Source: Cylicocyclus nassatus
Lineage: Eukaryota; Nematoda; Chromadorea; Rhabditida; Strongylidae
Direction of reading: 5' to 3'
Assembly: GCA_958299035.1 (NCBI GenBank)
Contig: CATQJL010000001.1
Span: 104,355,661-104,419,660, forward strand
Length of the DNA: 64,000 nucleotides
This document shows, piece by piece, positions 54,793 through 64,000 of the stretch. The notes under the pieces are model-generated. The model ran no database searches. It was not told the DNA's origin and saw nothing but the letters and a program-made list of their open reading frames with translations. A program made the translations under genes and the position numbers. Position 1 is the first letter of the stretch. The number at the start of each line of letters is the position of its first letter.

Positions 54793-55080
54793 ATGAGCTG
54801 TCAAAAATGCGCTAGCCAGTACATAGGAGAGACCGGCAGACCCTTGTGCAGAAGAATCAAAGGGCATCTTGATGGCCTAAAAACATTCAAAATGTCCACA
54901 CCTTTGATTGCACATCGAAGGTTCTGTCATGAGAACCGTTGCTTTCAACTTACTGTTACGATCTTGTCACACGAATCCGTTTTGATAGCCTGCAAAAAGT
55001 TGGAGGCCTTTTAGATAGCGACTAGAACGCCAAAAATGAACCCAAAGATGAAGGTATTGTCATAAACAGCGAACTGTTCT
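54793..55080 (+). pseudogene. Penelope-like element relic: GIY-YIG endonuclease end
   Basis: The GIY-YIG domain of Penelope-like retroelements nicks the target for reverse transcription. Visible: SCQKCASQYIGETGRPLCRR (GIY-YIG core), IKGHLDGLK, TPLIAHRR, VTILSHE, and ACKKLEAF at the end of the first frame. A stop replaces the usual Trp after EAF, and after RTPKMNPK a one-base shift restores KDEGIVINSELFSY. The reverse-transcriptase part is not found upstream, where 54410-54673 shows only an unrecognised frame. Domain recognition is confident. The copy is dead. Confidence 0.85.
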
Positions 55081-56141
55081 CCTATACTAAGTGAACTTTG
55101 ATATGAGATCTTCTATACCCATAGAAAGGACATTGTTGACACTGACTATCATACTCACACATAAAGCAGATGCAGTGCAGTACTGCTTGTTAGGTATGCA
55201 TATCCCCATCTGGAAAAGCTGAGATCAGGCTTTCATCATCCACTTAGCCGCTTCATCACATAGCTAGACTGAATCTATTGCCAAACGAGGCGTTTGAGCA
55301 GGCTGATCTCAAGATTTCGATTTTTCAGGAAGCCCCTGGAGAGGTGGATATGGATCGCCGAAGCGTTGGCTTATCGTGTGATAAAATACCAGTCGACGGC
55401 TAAAAAAACTATACTGCAATTCGAATCACAATGTCAAGGGTTATCGATATTTGATCCAAATATATTCATGTCTTTGAAGCAAGAAGCAGGGCCGATGCAT
55501 ATGCAAGTTGCCGAAGAACGACATATGCGCAGGACAAATATCAAACACTTTTGAACACTCTTCAAATCTCACGTTCTAGCGTCTTCAACCCTCTGCAGAA
55601 ACATGAGAAAGTTTGACATTATGAAAAGTAAAGACTATGACACATTTCCTTGCTCTCGCAGTGCATTAGCACCTACACCTGTCTTTTCTATAGTTCAGCA
55701 CCTTCAACAAAGTTCACTGGGCGGAGACTCTGCAAATAATACAGAGATCAAACTTGTAAATTGCGTTAGAGCAGAATGGTCAAATTTTCTACTTCATGCG
55801 GACGTTTTTGTGTTTTCTAAAATTTCATCGCTATGCCGTTACGAATGTTTCATAAAAATTTTGATGCTTTTTCAGCTTTATTGCTAGGTCGTTCACTTTT
55901 CGAGTCGATGTTTAGAAGCTTAGATGTCTTTTCTATAATTTAGCTATGCTTTAAGATGCCAATTTTGCCAACATTAATGCAATTACGCATTTCCTATATC
56001 AAAAATAGAAATATACTGCGATTTTATCGCTATGCTCACATAAATACCCATTGAGACGTGTTCTCTAGCCGTACACTTTTTTTTCATTTCTTCGAAGGGT
56101 TTGTTTTGTTTCAATCTAATTTGCAAAAAAATATATATCGT
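55081..56141. other. Intergenic; weak open frames only
   Basis: 55294-55554 and 55603-55887 are open on the plus strand but have no recognised motif and no partner exons. They may be remains of the Penelope-like element or unrelated sequence. Confidence 0.45.
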
Positions 56142-56400
56142 CGAGTCATTTGTAACTTAATATGCGTAGTGCATACTATACACGCTAACTGACGAACTGC
56201 AAAACTAAAACATGCTCATTTCCGTGATTTCTCCTTCTTTCCTTCTTTTTTTTTGTTTTTGTTGGTTACATGTTAGTCAGTAGAACACATTTCTACACTT
56301 TGTTAGGCTAGAAAGTGTTTTACTGGAAAGTTACTAGTATGGGTGTCGTCGCTAATAGGGCTTAGTGTGCAGTCTCACACATTAAGTTACAAATGACTCG
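56142..56400. mobile_element. MITE with GTCATTTGTAACTTAATATG ends (copy 2)
   Basis: Same ends and collinear interior as 37615-37870, in the same orientation. Both inverted termini GAGTCATTTGTAACTTAATA are intact here. Confidence 0.8.
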
Positions 56401-56973
56401 GTTATAAGTCTATCCTAGTCTTCCTATAGCTGAAAAGTGTTTGTTGCCAGGATGCTCTCTTCGAATCAGGTTATTCGTTAGAGCAAAGCAAGCTCCACAA
56501 GAGGAGAGGGGTAGACCATCTGCATAAGGATAAATCATGCTAAGTCTGAAGTCAAAGTCCGAGAAAAAAAACCCAAAAGTCGAATACTCGCATCAAAATT
56601 CCCTCACCTTCATATTGTTCACGTGTATAATCTCTTAGTCAAATATATTTACAAGAACAGTCGCTCTATCTTTCCTGTACCTAGAATACAAAAAATAAGG
56701 TAAAAAAGAAATTTTTTTCAAGTTTTACATATGATATTTCTTGAAAAATAAAACGCTTGTAAAAGACTGAAAATTCCTAGTTGTGCTTGCAAAGATAGAG
56801 CTACCAATGTGGGAGCATGCCACCATTGCTTTGCGAAAAGCATTCCATTTCTCAGTCTTTGATATTTAGCTACAAGAGAAATACAATCTGTTCCCATTAA
56901 ACTTTCATGTAAGTACAGGTATAGGAGAGTCCAAGGGTGGTGAAAGTCATTTTTTAATGGTTTCAACATTATA

Positions 56974-57679
56974 TTAGGTCGTACCGAAAGTTCTGTCGTT
57001 TCATTTTTGAAAAATCATAACTTTGCGCTGTCACAACGGATTTACCACCTTATATTTTCATTAGAAAGAGTAAGTCTTTTGCTTTCGAATGCTACTTTGC
57101 GGAGCTCGCGATTCACACTGGGTGCGGAGATAAAAATGGAAAACTAAGACCATATAAGCTTTGACCATTTTAAGTTAGCTCACCAAAAATCTAGAATGCC
57201 GCAGAGAAATCTGAAATCGTCAGTACATATGTTTTTTGGCCTACCCTTGCATCTGTGAAAAGTTTGTGCTGTTTGGACGTTTCTGTGAGAAGTTATGATT
57301 TTCGCTAAAATTGACGAATTAATTAATTTTGGTGTTTTCCATAGTAAACTCGATATTCATAACTTCTCACAGAGACGTCCAAACGGCACAAACTTTTCAC
57401 AGATGCAAGGGTAGGCAAAAAACATATGTACTGACGATTTCAGATTTTCTGCAGCATTCCAGATTTTTGGTGAGCTAACTTAAAATGATCAAAGCTTATA
57501 TGGTCTTAGTTTTCCATTTTTCTCTTCGCACCCAGTGTGAAGCGCAAGCTACTCAAAACAGCATTCGAAAGCGAAAGATTTACTCTTTCTAATAAAAATG
57601 TAAGGAAGTAAATCCGTTGCGACAGCGCAAAGTTATAATTTTTCAAAAATGAAACGACAAAACTTTCGGTACGACCTAA
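56974..57679. mobile_element. Mariner-like long fold-back MITE, second copy of the 4255-4964 family
   Basis: Ends TTAGGTCGTACCGAAAGTTC and complement, TA on both sides. The inner 500 bp match 4410-4800 (GACCATATAAGCTTTGACCA, ACATATGTTTTTTGGCCTAC, CGTCCAAACGG). The terminal 20 bp differ (GTACCGAAAG against GTTGCAAAAG). Confidence 0.88.
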
Positions 57680-57699
57680 TATTTTGCAGCTTATTTATA

Positions 57700-57739
57700 A
57701 CCAGTGCGTCACCTCTACTTCGCAGAGGTTCGCACTGGT
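57700..57739. repeat. Short hairpin
   Basis: ACCAGTGCGTCACCTCT pairs with AGAGGTTCGCACTGGT around ACTTCGC: two stems of 9 and 6-7 bp split by a TC/T mismatch. No run of T follows, so no terminator is implied. Confidence 0.7.
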
Positions 57740-58468
57740 CCTACTATCCGTATGCGTTGCGTAATGCGTTACTCATTCCCGTAATAATGACATTAATACT
57801 TACCGCGCTATGCAGGCTATCACGATGGAACAACTATAAGACTTTTTCATGTGAGATCGGTAATTTCGCTTGGATGAAACTTTTCCCAAAAGAACAAATG
57901 CAGATTTGAATCGGTTTTTGGACTCTTCATGGCTTGGTTTTCGCCATAAGATACAATAATCACTGTGGGCTACATCTCCGTGCAAAAATCCTCTCAAATG
58001 ATCGGGTAAAACCTTGGCAAATTGAACATTTAAACAACAAATACTTCTTGGCGCCGTTTTCGTAAAGTAATGAACTTTAGTTCAATTTTTAGGCTAAAGT
58101 CCATGGCTTGCAGATTAACTTGTCAAACATATCCGTGACTTTGCAAAAGGTCTTGCTAAAGGCTCATTTTTACTGACCAAAAGCCAAGTGGATCCGTCTG
58201 ACGTGTGATTTTCAAAGGATCCACTGGACGGATCCGCTCAAGCCTTAGTATATTGGACTCTCATGCTGGTAGCATGCGCTGTGCAAAATTTGGGCTTAAG
58301 ATGTTGGCTGGCAACCGTTCCACGAATTTCGTGACAGACAGATAGACTTACACACGCATCCACACAAAAACACGTAAACATCCTTAGCCCGTTATTATAA
58401 GTAATGATAACATAAAACATAGTGCAAATGTTTTAAGGACATCTTGCTTTGCTTCATCGAATAATTTG

Positions 58469-58728
58469 TTTCTACTTGAGTCTAGTCTCCAGGATTAGCA
58501 TGAGGAACGCAGTAACGGAGTGCAGCATCATGCAACTATAATCCTCAAGTTTGCTAAGTGAGTTAGTGCAAAGTCGTTGAAACACTGGCTTTTCAAAGTT
58601 AACTCAGCGACTTAACTTGACAACCAGTTACCAGATGTAAACTTGATAATGACTAGTTAGCAGACATACGTGGGTTTAATGTCGATTTGCTTCAACCTTT
58701 GTCTATTAAATGCCAGATAGAAGGCATT
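58469..58728. repeat. Dispersed direct repeat, copy 1 (with 63036-63262)
   Basis: TTCTACTTGAGTCTAGTCTC, GAGTGCAGCATCATGCAAC, GTGCAAAGTCGTTGAAAC, and AACTCAGC blocks recur in order and orientation at 63036-63262. Both copies lie downstream of a CAGA-type tract (58330-58345 and 62950-63010). It probably belongs to the 3' part of a retroposon. Confidence 0.75.
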
Positions 58729-58903
58729 GTCGCGGCTCGCGATGCAAGCCGCTCCTCGAAACAGGAGGCCGGAAGCGCTGGCTATCGCGTCACTTGGCGC
58801 GCTATTCATTTCGTGCCAAACCTCTCCTGCTGGGCGCGCTGCAAAGTCAGGGTATATAAGGGCGCGCAGGCCGCGGTCTACGCCTCTTCGAGTTTCGCTC
58901 GTA
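58727..58903 (+). promoter_or_regulatory. GC-rich block with TATA box, possible solo LTR or promoter
   Basis: It starts TGTCGCGGCTCGCGATGC, is strongly GC-rich compared with its surroundings, and has GGTATATAAGGG at about 58851 followed by GCGCGCAGGCCGCGG. Such a TG start with TATA about 125 bp in resembles the U3 end of a BEL/Pao or Gypsy LTR, but no second LTR, tRNA primer site or gag/pol is present. The 3' side is interrupted by element C. Confidence 0.3.
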
Positions 58904-59176
58904 CTCAGACATTCGCGGTTGTCACCCGCAGGTTAAAATGGTGTGATCTCATTGACCAACGGCGCGTTACACGAAATCGGTGTCGGGACAAAATCAGGTC
59001 ACCTGTGTTTGCAGCGGGGTGACCTGCGGGAGACACCATAATGCCCCGACAGGGCATTCTCCGGTCATTATCAGAGTGACCTGCGGGAGACACCATAATG
59101 CCCCGATCCTTAAAGCAGCGGTTCATCCTGATGGGTACATATATAGTGGTATATATATATTAATATTAAGTATATA

Positions 59177-59672
59177 GTGGAACACACAAGTATAGAGTAC
59201 ATACTCTAGGGTGGCGGTCAAGAATAACGATAGCTCTGCCAGCCGCTAGCTGCCAGCTGCTCGCGCACAGAACAGCCCGCCCTCACTCATTTATGAAATC
59301 GGAAAAAATGATTAAAACTTTAGTTCTTTTCATTAAAGTTCGGTTCCTGCATTAGCCATTGAAGCTTACATAATTCACATGCTGAATTGGGCACAAAACA
59401 TTTCTATCGCGAATTTATGGCGATGTGATTACTGATTATTTCCATCCTTGAAAAATAGCAGAAGCCTTAACATAAAGCTTACATCAAGAAGCAAAACGCT
59501 TCGAGAATTTACTGCTCCAAAATGTGGTGCCTGCGTAAACTCGTCCGCTGCTAGGGAGATGCTACTTGTACACCGTTTATTGACACCCAGACACTCAGGG
59601 TGCCACTATTGCCAGCTATCGTTATTCTTGACATATACCCCATACTCTATACTGGTGTGTTTCACGTCTACC
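59177..59672. mobile_element. Fold-back MITE nested in element C
   Basis: GTGGAACACACAAGTATAGA and TCAAGAATAACGATAGCT at the left pair with AGCTATCGTTATTCTTGA and CTCTATACTGGTGTGTTTCA at the right. No coding sequence. Confidence 0.7.
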
Positions 59673-59885
59673 GCGCTGTCATCTTTCACTGTCCCTAACA
59701 AATCAAGCCATAGTATTTATTGAAAACTTCATGGTACAGAAAAATCTACATCAGCGCAAAATCAAATAAACTACATCGAGAGAACACTTGACAAAAAACA
59801 ACTGGAATTGGACTAATGTGTGTCGTTCGCATAGGTTAGCAATGTCGGCGTCCGTTTTTTCGATGATGTTCAAGTCAGTGCTCAG

Positions 59886-60259
59886 TTAGATGTCCTGGGC
59901 CGGTTCTTCTGAAAAACATCAGTATCAGATGCGTAAACTTTTTGAGACGAAAGTTTTACCTTTGACGCCTTTGTCGCATTCTTGTGCAAATTGTAGAAGT
60001 TCTTTGTCCGGTAGGCCAGAAGCGTCCAATACAAACCCTGAATAAATTATTCGAATTGATGTACGAAATGACGGAACAACCTACTTATTAGGAAATCCAC
60101 AGGCTTTCCGGGAGATCCTTGATTGGTCATTTTTTTCCTTTTTTGCCAGTTTGCCTACATGCATACTTTTGAGTTCCTCTGCCGCTTCACAAGTCCAAAA
60201 AATTATGTGTAAGGCAAGAATTCGTTCAGCAGTGATCCCTTGCATTGACGAAATAGTGC
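59886..60259 (-). CDS. Three exon-like segments inside element C
   Basis: Minus strand 60259-60101 (TTCTTAG before; includes GITAERILALHIIFWTCEAA and EELKSMHVGKLAKKEKN), 60037-59960 (ATTCAG before; FVLDASGLPDKELLQFAQEC, then DKGVK; GTAAAA after), and 59908-59886 (TTTTTCAG before; EPAQDI, then stop). The last two join in phase. The first joins only if a GTGGAT donor at 60100 is used, which is weak. Composition looks like real protein and the end has an in-frame stop. No family recognised. It could be a captured host gene end or an element-encoded protein. Confidence 0.4.
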
Positions 60260-61667
60260 CTAAGAAAATGAAAACATGATGAAAATGCAGAAAATGATCA
60301 TGTTTATGTGCGCAAGCCGATCTCTTCCATTTTAAGATTTCAGTCAAATTCAGCTCCTAAAAATACGATGCCTTTCGTTAATTCATTTCATATTCAAAAA
60401 CCTCAATCGGGCTGGGTTTTAAAAAGCAGACTTTCTTTTTTCGGTTATACAGACAAGAGCAGTTGTGGGACTATGATTGAGCGAGTTAGAAAGCTGAATA
60501 TCATTTTTTCCGTGTTTGAAAGATGGTTTTGACAACTGTGATTTCTTCTTTTCGGTGTGGATTGTTGCCTCATCATGCCAAAATTCAAACAGCTTCTGAT
60601 ACTCGTTAATTTCGAAAAATTGCGATTTTCGGGTTACAGCGGCTGGTTAATTAAAATTTGAGCTAGATCACTTTCAAGTAAGGAACGAAGTCAGAAAGGA
60701 CCACAATGGAACAAAAGAATGTAGAGAAGACGACTGCCATCGAAACATGTATAAAATAGAGCAAAGAATGGATTTTTGGCAGCCCATCAAACTTCATGTG
60801 AGCCATATTTGAACAAGCAGGATTTCGCCTTCTAACTCGCCCATTCTTGATCCCACGAATTCTCTTTCTGGTCTATCTGCGAGAAAAAAGACCCCTCTTT
60901 CAAATACGGACCACAAACTTGCCAAAAAGTGACCCAACGAGAGCCGTGGACGAAAGTACGCAAAAAACCATTGCATGCATTGTGGAAATTTCTCTGAAGA
61001 GAATAAATTCTCTTATCAAGGCCGGAAGCCAGAGCCATAGCTGGTCATTTGACTAGCTATGGCTTTGCAGACGGGAATTCAGAGATCTGATGGGGCACGG
61101 GTACCAAACGTGCATTTTACACCCAGATTTAGCTCTTTGTTTCCTGCATAAAAATAAATTTGAGTAAATTTTTTTACACAGCAGCAGTCCATATACGGCT
61201 GCAGCCGGTCTTACTTCTGTGAAACTGCGAAAACAAGCTATGGAAAAGCCCATTCTGCAGAAGAAATTTTCTTAGAAAAACACATTTTTCGAACTATGAC
61301 AATACTTCGGTTGTCTTTTTTTTGCTGGAAAAGTATTGTGTCATAAGGATTTTCTCGTAAAATGACGTTTTCGCAAATTTTTGTTCTGCACGTGTCAGCT
61401 TGAACCTACCCACAATAAGTAATGGATAGTGTAAGGTTACATGTTTTGACAGATTTTAGCTAGCTAGCGACGCCTCAACGGTTTGTTGAACCCGACACAA
61501 GATTACGATATTTCAAGTTTGTTTAAGCTTGTAGTTGGCTTGAAACTTAGTCAAATCAGGTTTGTGGTTAACAATTTGAGTCTAAGCTCACAAAATTGCA
61601 CTCCGCAAATTCGCTGGGTTGGAAGGAGTCCTGAAGTAACCTACTGAATTGAGAAGAAGATGCTTAC

Positions 61668-61795
61668 CTTCGATCCACAACGCCAACGTAGAGATTGCAA
61701 GTGAAGTTGCCATTTTGGACGCGCGATCTCATCTGAACTGACAAACCGTCAAATCGATGTCCTACGGAAACGGTGACCTCACTTTTATTGATGTG
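61668..61795 (-). CDS. Exon-like segment inside element C, upstream part
   Basis: TTTTACCAG precedes and GTAAGC follows. The frame HINKSEVTVSVGHRFDGLSV continues QMRSRVQNGNFTCNLYVGVV and DR. A short 37-base intron would lead to TPSNPANLRSAIL and a stop near 61590. Further upstream, an ATG at 62084 opens MNLVLTGFYCDFAPMHAAC, a possible first exon just inside the element terminus. Unrecognised protein. Order and strand agree with 60259-59886, so one gene of at least four exons is possible. Confidence 0.4.
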
Positions 61796-62198
61796 CTGGT
61801 AAAATTAAGGAAAAATAATAAGCGAAATTGAATCAAAAGGCACCATTAAGTATGATTAAGATAGAGTAGGTCTGGTATAATGCCAAGTTTATGTTATGAA
61901 AGAACACAAATGATCCCAAGGAGCGATTATAAGCGATGTATAAGAAAGAATGAAAGCAAAAACATTGAAGAAAAAGGCACCAATCAACAAGAGAAGACGA
62001 CTATTTCGCAACATCACTATCATACACGCATGCGGCGTGCATTGGGGCAAAATCGCAGTAAAATCCGGTCAAAACTAAATTCATGTCTCCCGACGGTGCA
62101 CCGGGTTTTGGTGCGTTCAGCCATTTTGTGGGCGGTCCACCTGCGGGTGACAACGGCGAATGTCTGAGTATTGATCGTTTTATGATATCGTTCATGCT

Positions 62199-62397
62199 GA
62201 CCGCGATCTCAGTCGCGACGCGATTTGGCAATTCGCCAGAAGTGTTCGAATCTAACATTAGCAAACTGCACATGCATAGTGTGTATAACTTACGTAGACT
62301 GATGAAATGCCCTATCTTCTGTACATTTGTAATGTGCTTACAATGAGTTATGGACATCTGAAATATTGCCAAATCGCGTCGCGATCTGGCATCGCTT
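62199..62397. mobile_element. Short MITE with GCGACGCGATTTGGCAA ends
   Basis: GCGATCTCAGTCGCGACGCG plus ATTTGGCAA at the left pairs with TTGCCAAATCGCGTCGCGAT and CTGGCATCGC at the right. About 199 bp, no coding sequence. Confidence 0.7.
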
Positions 62398-62458
62398 AAA
62401 GTATGCACGGCCCTTGAGATAACCCTTATACACCGAATTTGAACAAGCTCTACCGCAA

Positions 62459-63012
62459 GAAAATTTTGGAGCCCGGATAGCCGAATAGCGCCAAACTAAT
62501 ATCGACTCGTAATCAGCATGCTTGATTACCCCCCCCCCTGTGCCAAATCCCAGCCCCGTAGCTCAAACCTCAGAAAAAAAATCGATAAAATTGATAAAAA
62601 TTGTGGATGATTTCAAGAGATAATATCGTAATCGTAATCAGCATCCTCGATTACCCCACTGTGCAAACTTCCAGCCCCGTAGCTCAAACTTTGGAAAAAA
62701 TCGATAAAATCGATAAAATCAACCGATAATCCTAAAAACTAATATTGTATTCGGAATCCCCATGCTCGATTACCCCCTGGGCCAACTCCCAGCCCCGTAG
62801 GTGAACTCTGCAAAAAATCGAAAAAATCGATAAAATCGATTTCACCGGTGACGAAAAGTAGCCCATGACACCCACCCTGCCCCGAAGTGTTGTGCCAAAT
62901 TTGGTCCGGATCGGTTCAGAAATGGAATTTTCTATTCGGAACATACGTACAGACATACAGACAGACAGACATACAGACAGACAGACAGACAGACAGACAT
63001 ACAAACAGACAT
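62459..63012 (+). repeat. Retroposon 3' end with three degenerate units and (CAGA)n tail
   Basis: Three related units of about 130 bp each contain TCGATTACCCC, CCCAGCCCCGTAG, and an A-rich AAATCGATAAAAT block (about 62500, 62640, 62750). Then follows CCAAATTTGGTCCGGATCGG and a tract of CAGA/CATA repeats (62945-63010). The phrase resembles the 3' ends of RTE-like LINEs and their SINEs. The class is inferred from that alone. Confidence 0.6.
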
Positions 63013-63035
63013 TCAGCTTTACATATAAGAAAAAG

Positions 63036-63262
63036 TTCCTACTTGAGTCTAGTCTCCCGGGCTAGCATGAGAAATACAGTACTGGAGTGCAGCATCATGC
63101 AACCATAATCCGCAAGTTGGGTAAGTGGGGTTAGTGCAAAGTCGTTGAAACCTCACTTGTTAGTGTTAACTCAGCAACTTGATAACGACTAGTTACCAGA
63201 TATACGCGGAGCGATTGTCAATTTGTTCAAACCATTGCTTATTATATGACAGATAAAAGACA
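63036..63262. repeat. Dispersed direct repeat, copy 2
   Basis: Same-orientation partner of 58469-58728, 4.57 kb downstream. It follows the CAGA tract directly. Confidence 0.75.
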
Positions 63263-64000
63263 TAAATGCAGAATGCGAGCACTGATATTCTTCTACCTTC
63301 TCCCATCATGTTACTGCCAAGGCTTGCAAGGCTTCTTACAAGAAAAGGATACTTGGTAACCGTGGCCTTTTGAAATACAAGTACACCATTAAATGCCTCT
63401 TCAGCGCTGATTCCAAATCTGTTTTCATTATCTGCTGTGCGCTCTTCTGAAAGAAGTTGGAACATTTCTAGTCACCAGAATTTGAGAAAGTATGGATATA
63501 CGACAAGGAAAATAGTGAGTCAGAGTTGCAATGTTGAGCTCAACTGAAACTCTGATTTCAGTAAAAGATGCAATGCCGTCTGGACCCAAAAAATCGGACC
63601 GGAAAGGCTTTGAATATAGTGAGTATATTATCAGCGCCACAACTAGAGAGATAGCTCAAAAGAACCATACCTCTATGTCGAGCATTGGTGCAATCGAAAA
63701 AAGTTACACTTGTTTTTTTGCCGAGGAGTAGTCAGATTTTCAAAAGAAGTCGAGTAACCAAATTACAAGATACTCGAATGGAGTTTAGGACCAGACTCCC
63801 ATTCACTTCTTTGGACATTTCATCACAGTATGTAAACTATGGTAGTCGATCAAAGGGATGCTGGTATGTCGACATGGAGCTCTCCAAAAAGCAGAAAGGA
63901 CAAAGAAGTTGCTAAGTCGCACAAGATGAATAAGGACTTTCCTAATCGAAGCAGTGTCTGAGACTTGTATTTTATCAGTCATATCCATAAAAAACACTCT
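63263..64000. other. Window end; contains a terminus of the tRNA-like fold-back family
   Basis: 63328-63470 (CTTACAAGAAAAGGATACTT, CCGTGGCCTTTTGA, CTGATTCCAAATCTG, TCTGAAAGAAGTTGG) matches the ends of 11177-12024; the other end is not in the window. The frame at 63685-63915 has no recognised motif. Confidence 0.55.

Larger units (their letters stand above)
58904..62168. mobile_element. CTCAGACA-family element C, 3265 bp with exon cargo
   Basis: Inverted termini of 29 bp with one mismatch, starting CTCAGACATTCGC and continuing GTTGTCACCCGCAGGT. They are flanked by TA (58902-58903, 62169-62170). A repeat GTGACCTGCGGGAGACACCA with following ATAATGCCCCGA occurs twice near the left end (about 59020 and 59076). 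Inside are a nested fold-back (59177-59672) and several minus-strand exon-like segments with proper splice borders. It is the largest member of the family and the best candidate for one encoding its own protein. No known transposase motif is recognised. Confidence 0.75.

Noticed and set aside
62940..63010. CAGA tract as a telomere-like or CRISPR-like repeat
   Set aside because: It is a simple microsatellite at a retroposon 3' end.

Overview
This is an intron-rich, transposon-rich animal genome window, most probably from a nematode. The reasons are introns of about 50 bases, a TTTCAG acceptor 9 nt before each start codon that suits spliced-leader trans-splicing, and many mariner/Tc-type fold-back elements. 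A parasitic clade V (strongylid) species is my best guess, but the species cannot be read from the sequence. No bacterial, plasmid or viral gene is seen.

The dominant structure is a very large imperfect inverted repeat. Bases 1-18983 (left arm, cut by the window edge) match the reverse complement of about 24566-43766 (right arm). Between them lie a run of exactly 500 N (18984-19483), a decayed CR1-like LINE (19484-21944, itself split by a fold-back element), and 2.6 kb in which I recognise nothing. Each arm carries a complete, spliced gene for the glutamate-cysteine ligase modifier subunit (GCLM, glutathione synthesis). The left copy runs leftwards and the right copy rightwards, so the two 5' ends face each other across 11.5 kb. 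The remaining arm sequence is intronic or intergenic and filled with short transposons, many present in only one arm, so the other arm supplies the empty site. Either the sequence is a true palindromic gene duplication or two haplotypes have been scaffolded in inverted orientation.

East of the palindrome (43.8-64 kb) are: the 5' exons of a small secreted protein (minus strand, 44.05 kb, reaching back into the right arm); a nested cluster of mariner-like fold-backs (47-53 kb) including a transposase relic at 49.9-50.8 kb; a TTAA-flanked MITE (53.9 kb); a Penelope-like GIY-YIG relic (54.8 kb); and a 3.3 kb element (58.9-62.2 kb) carrying spliced exons that I do not recognise.

The most novel candidates are: (i) a transposon family with CTCAGACA termini, 2-bp target duplications of variable sequence, GC-rich subterminal repeats and spliced exon cargo (three copies: 5365-6216, 32606-34384, 58904-62168); (ii) a short hairpin module, TAGAGC-n7-GCTCTA, shared by mariner-like fold-backs whose termini differ; (iii) a mosaic of near-identical and clearly diverged exons between the two GCLM copies, as expected from gene conversion between palindrome arms.
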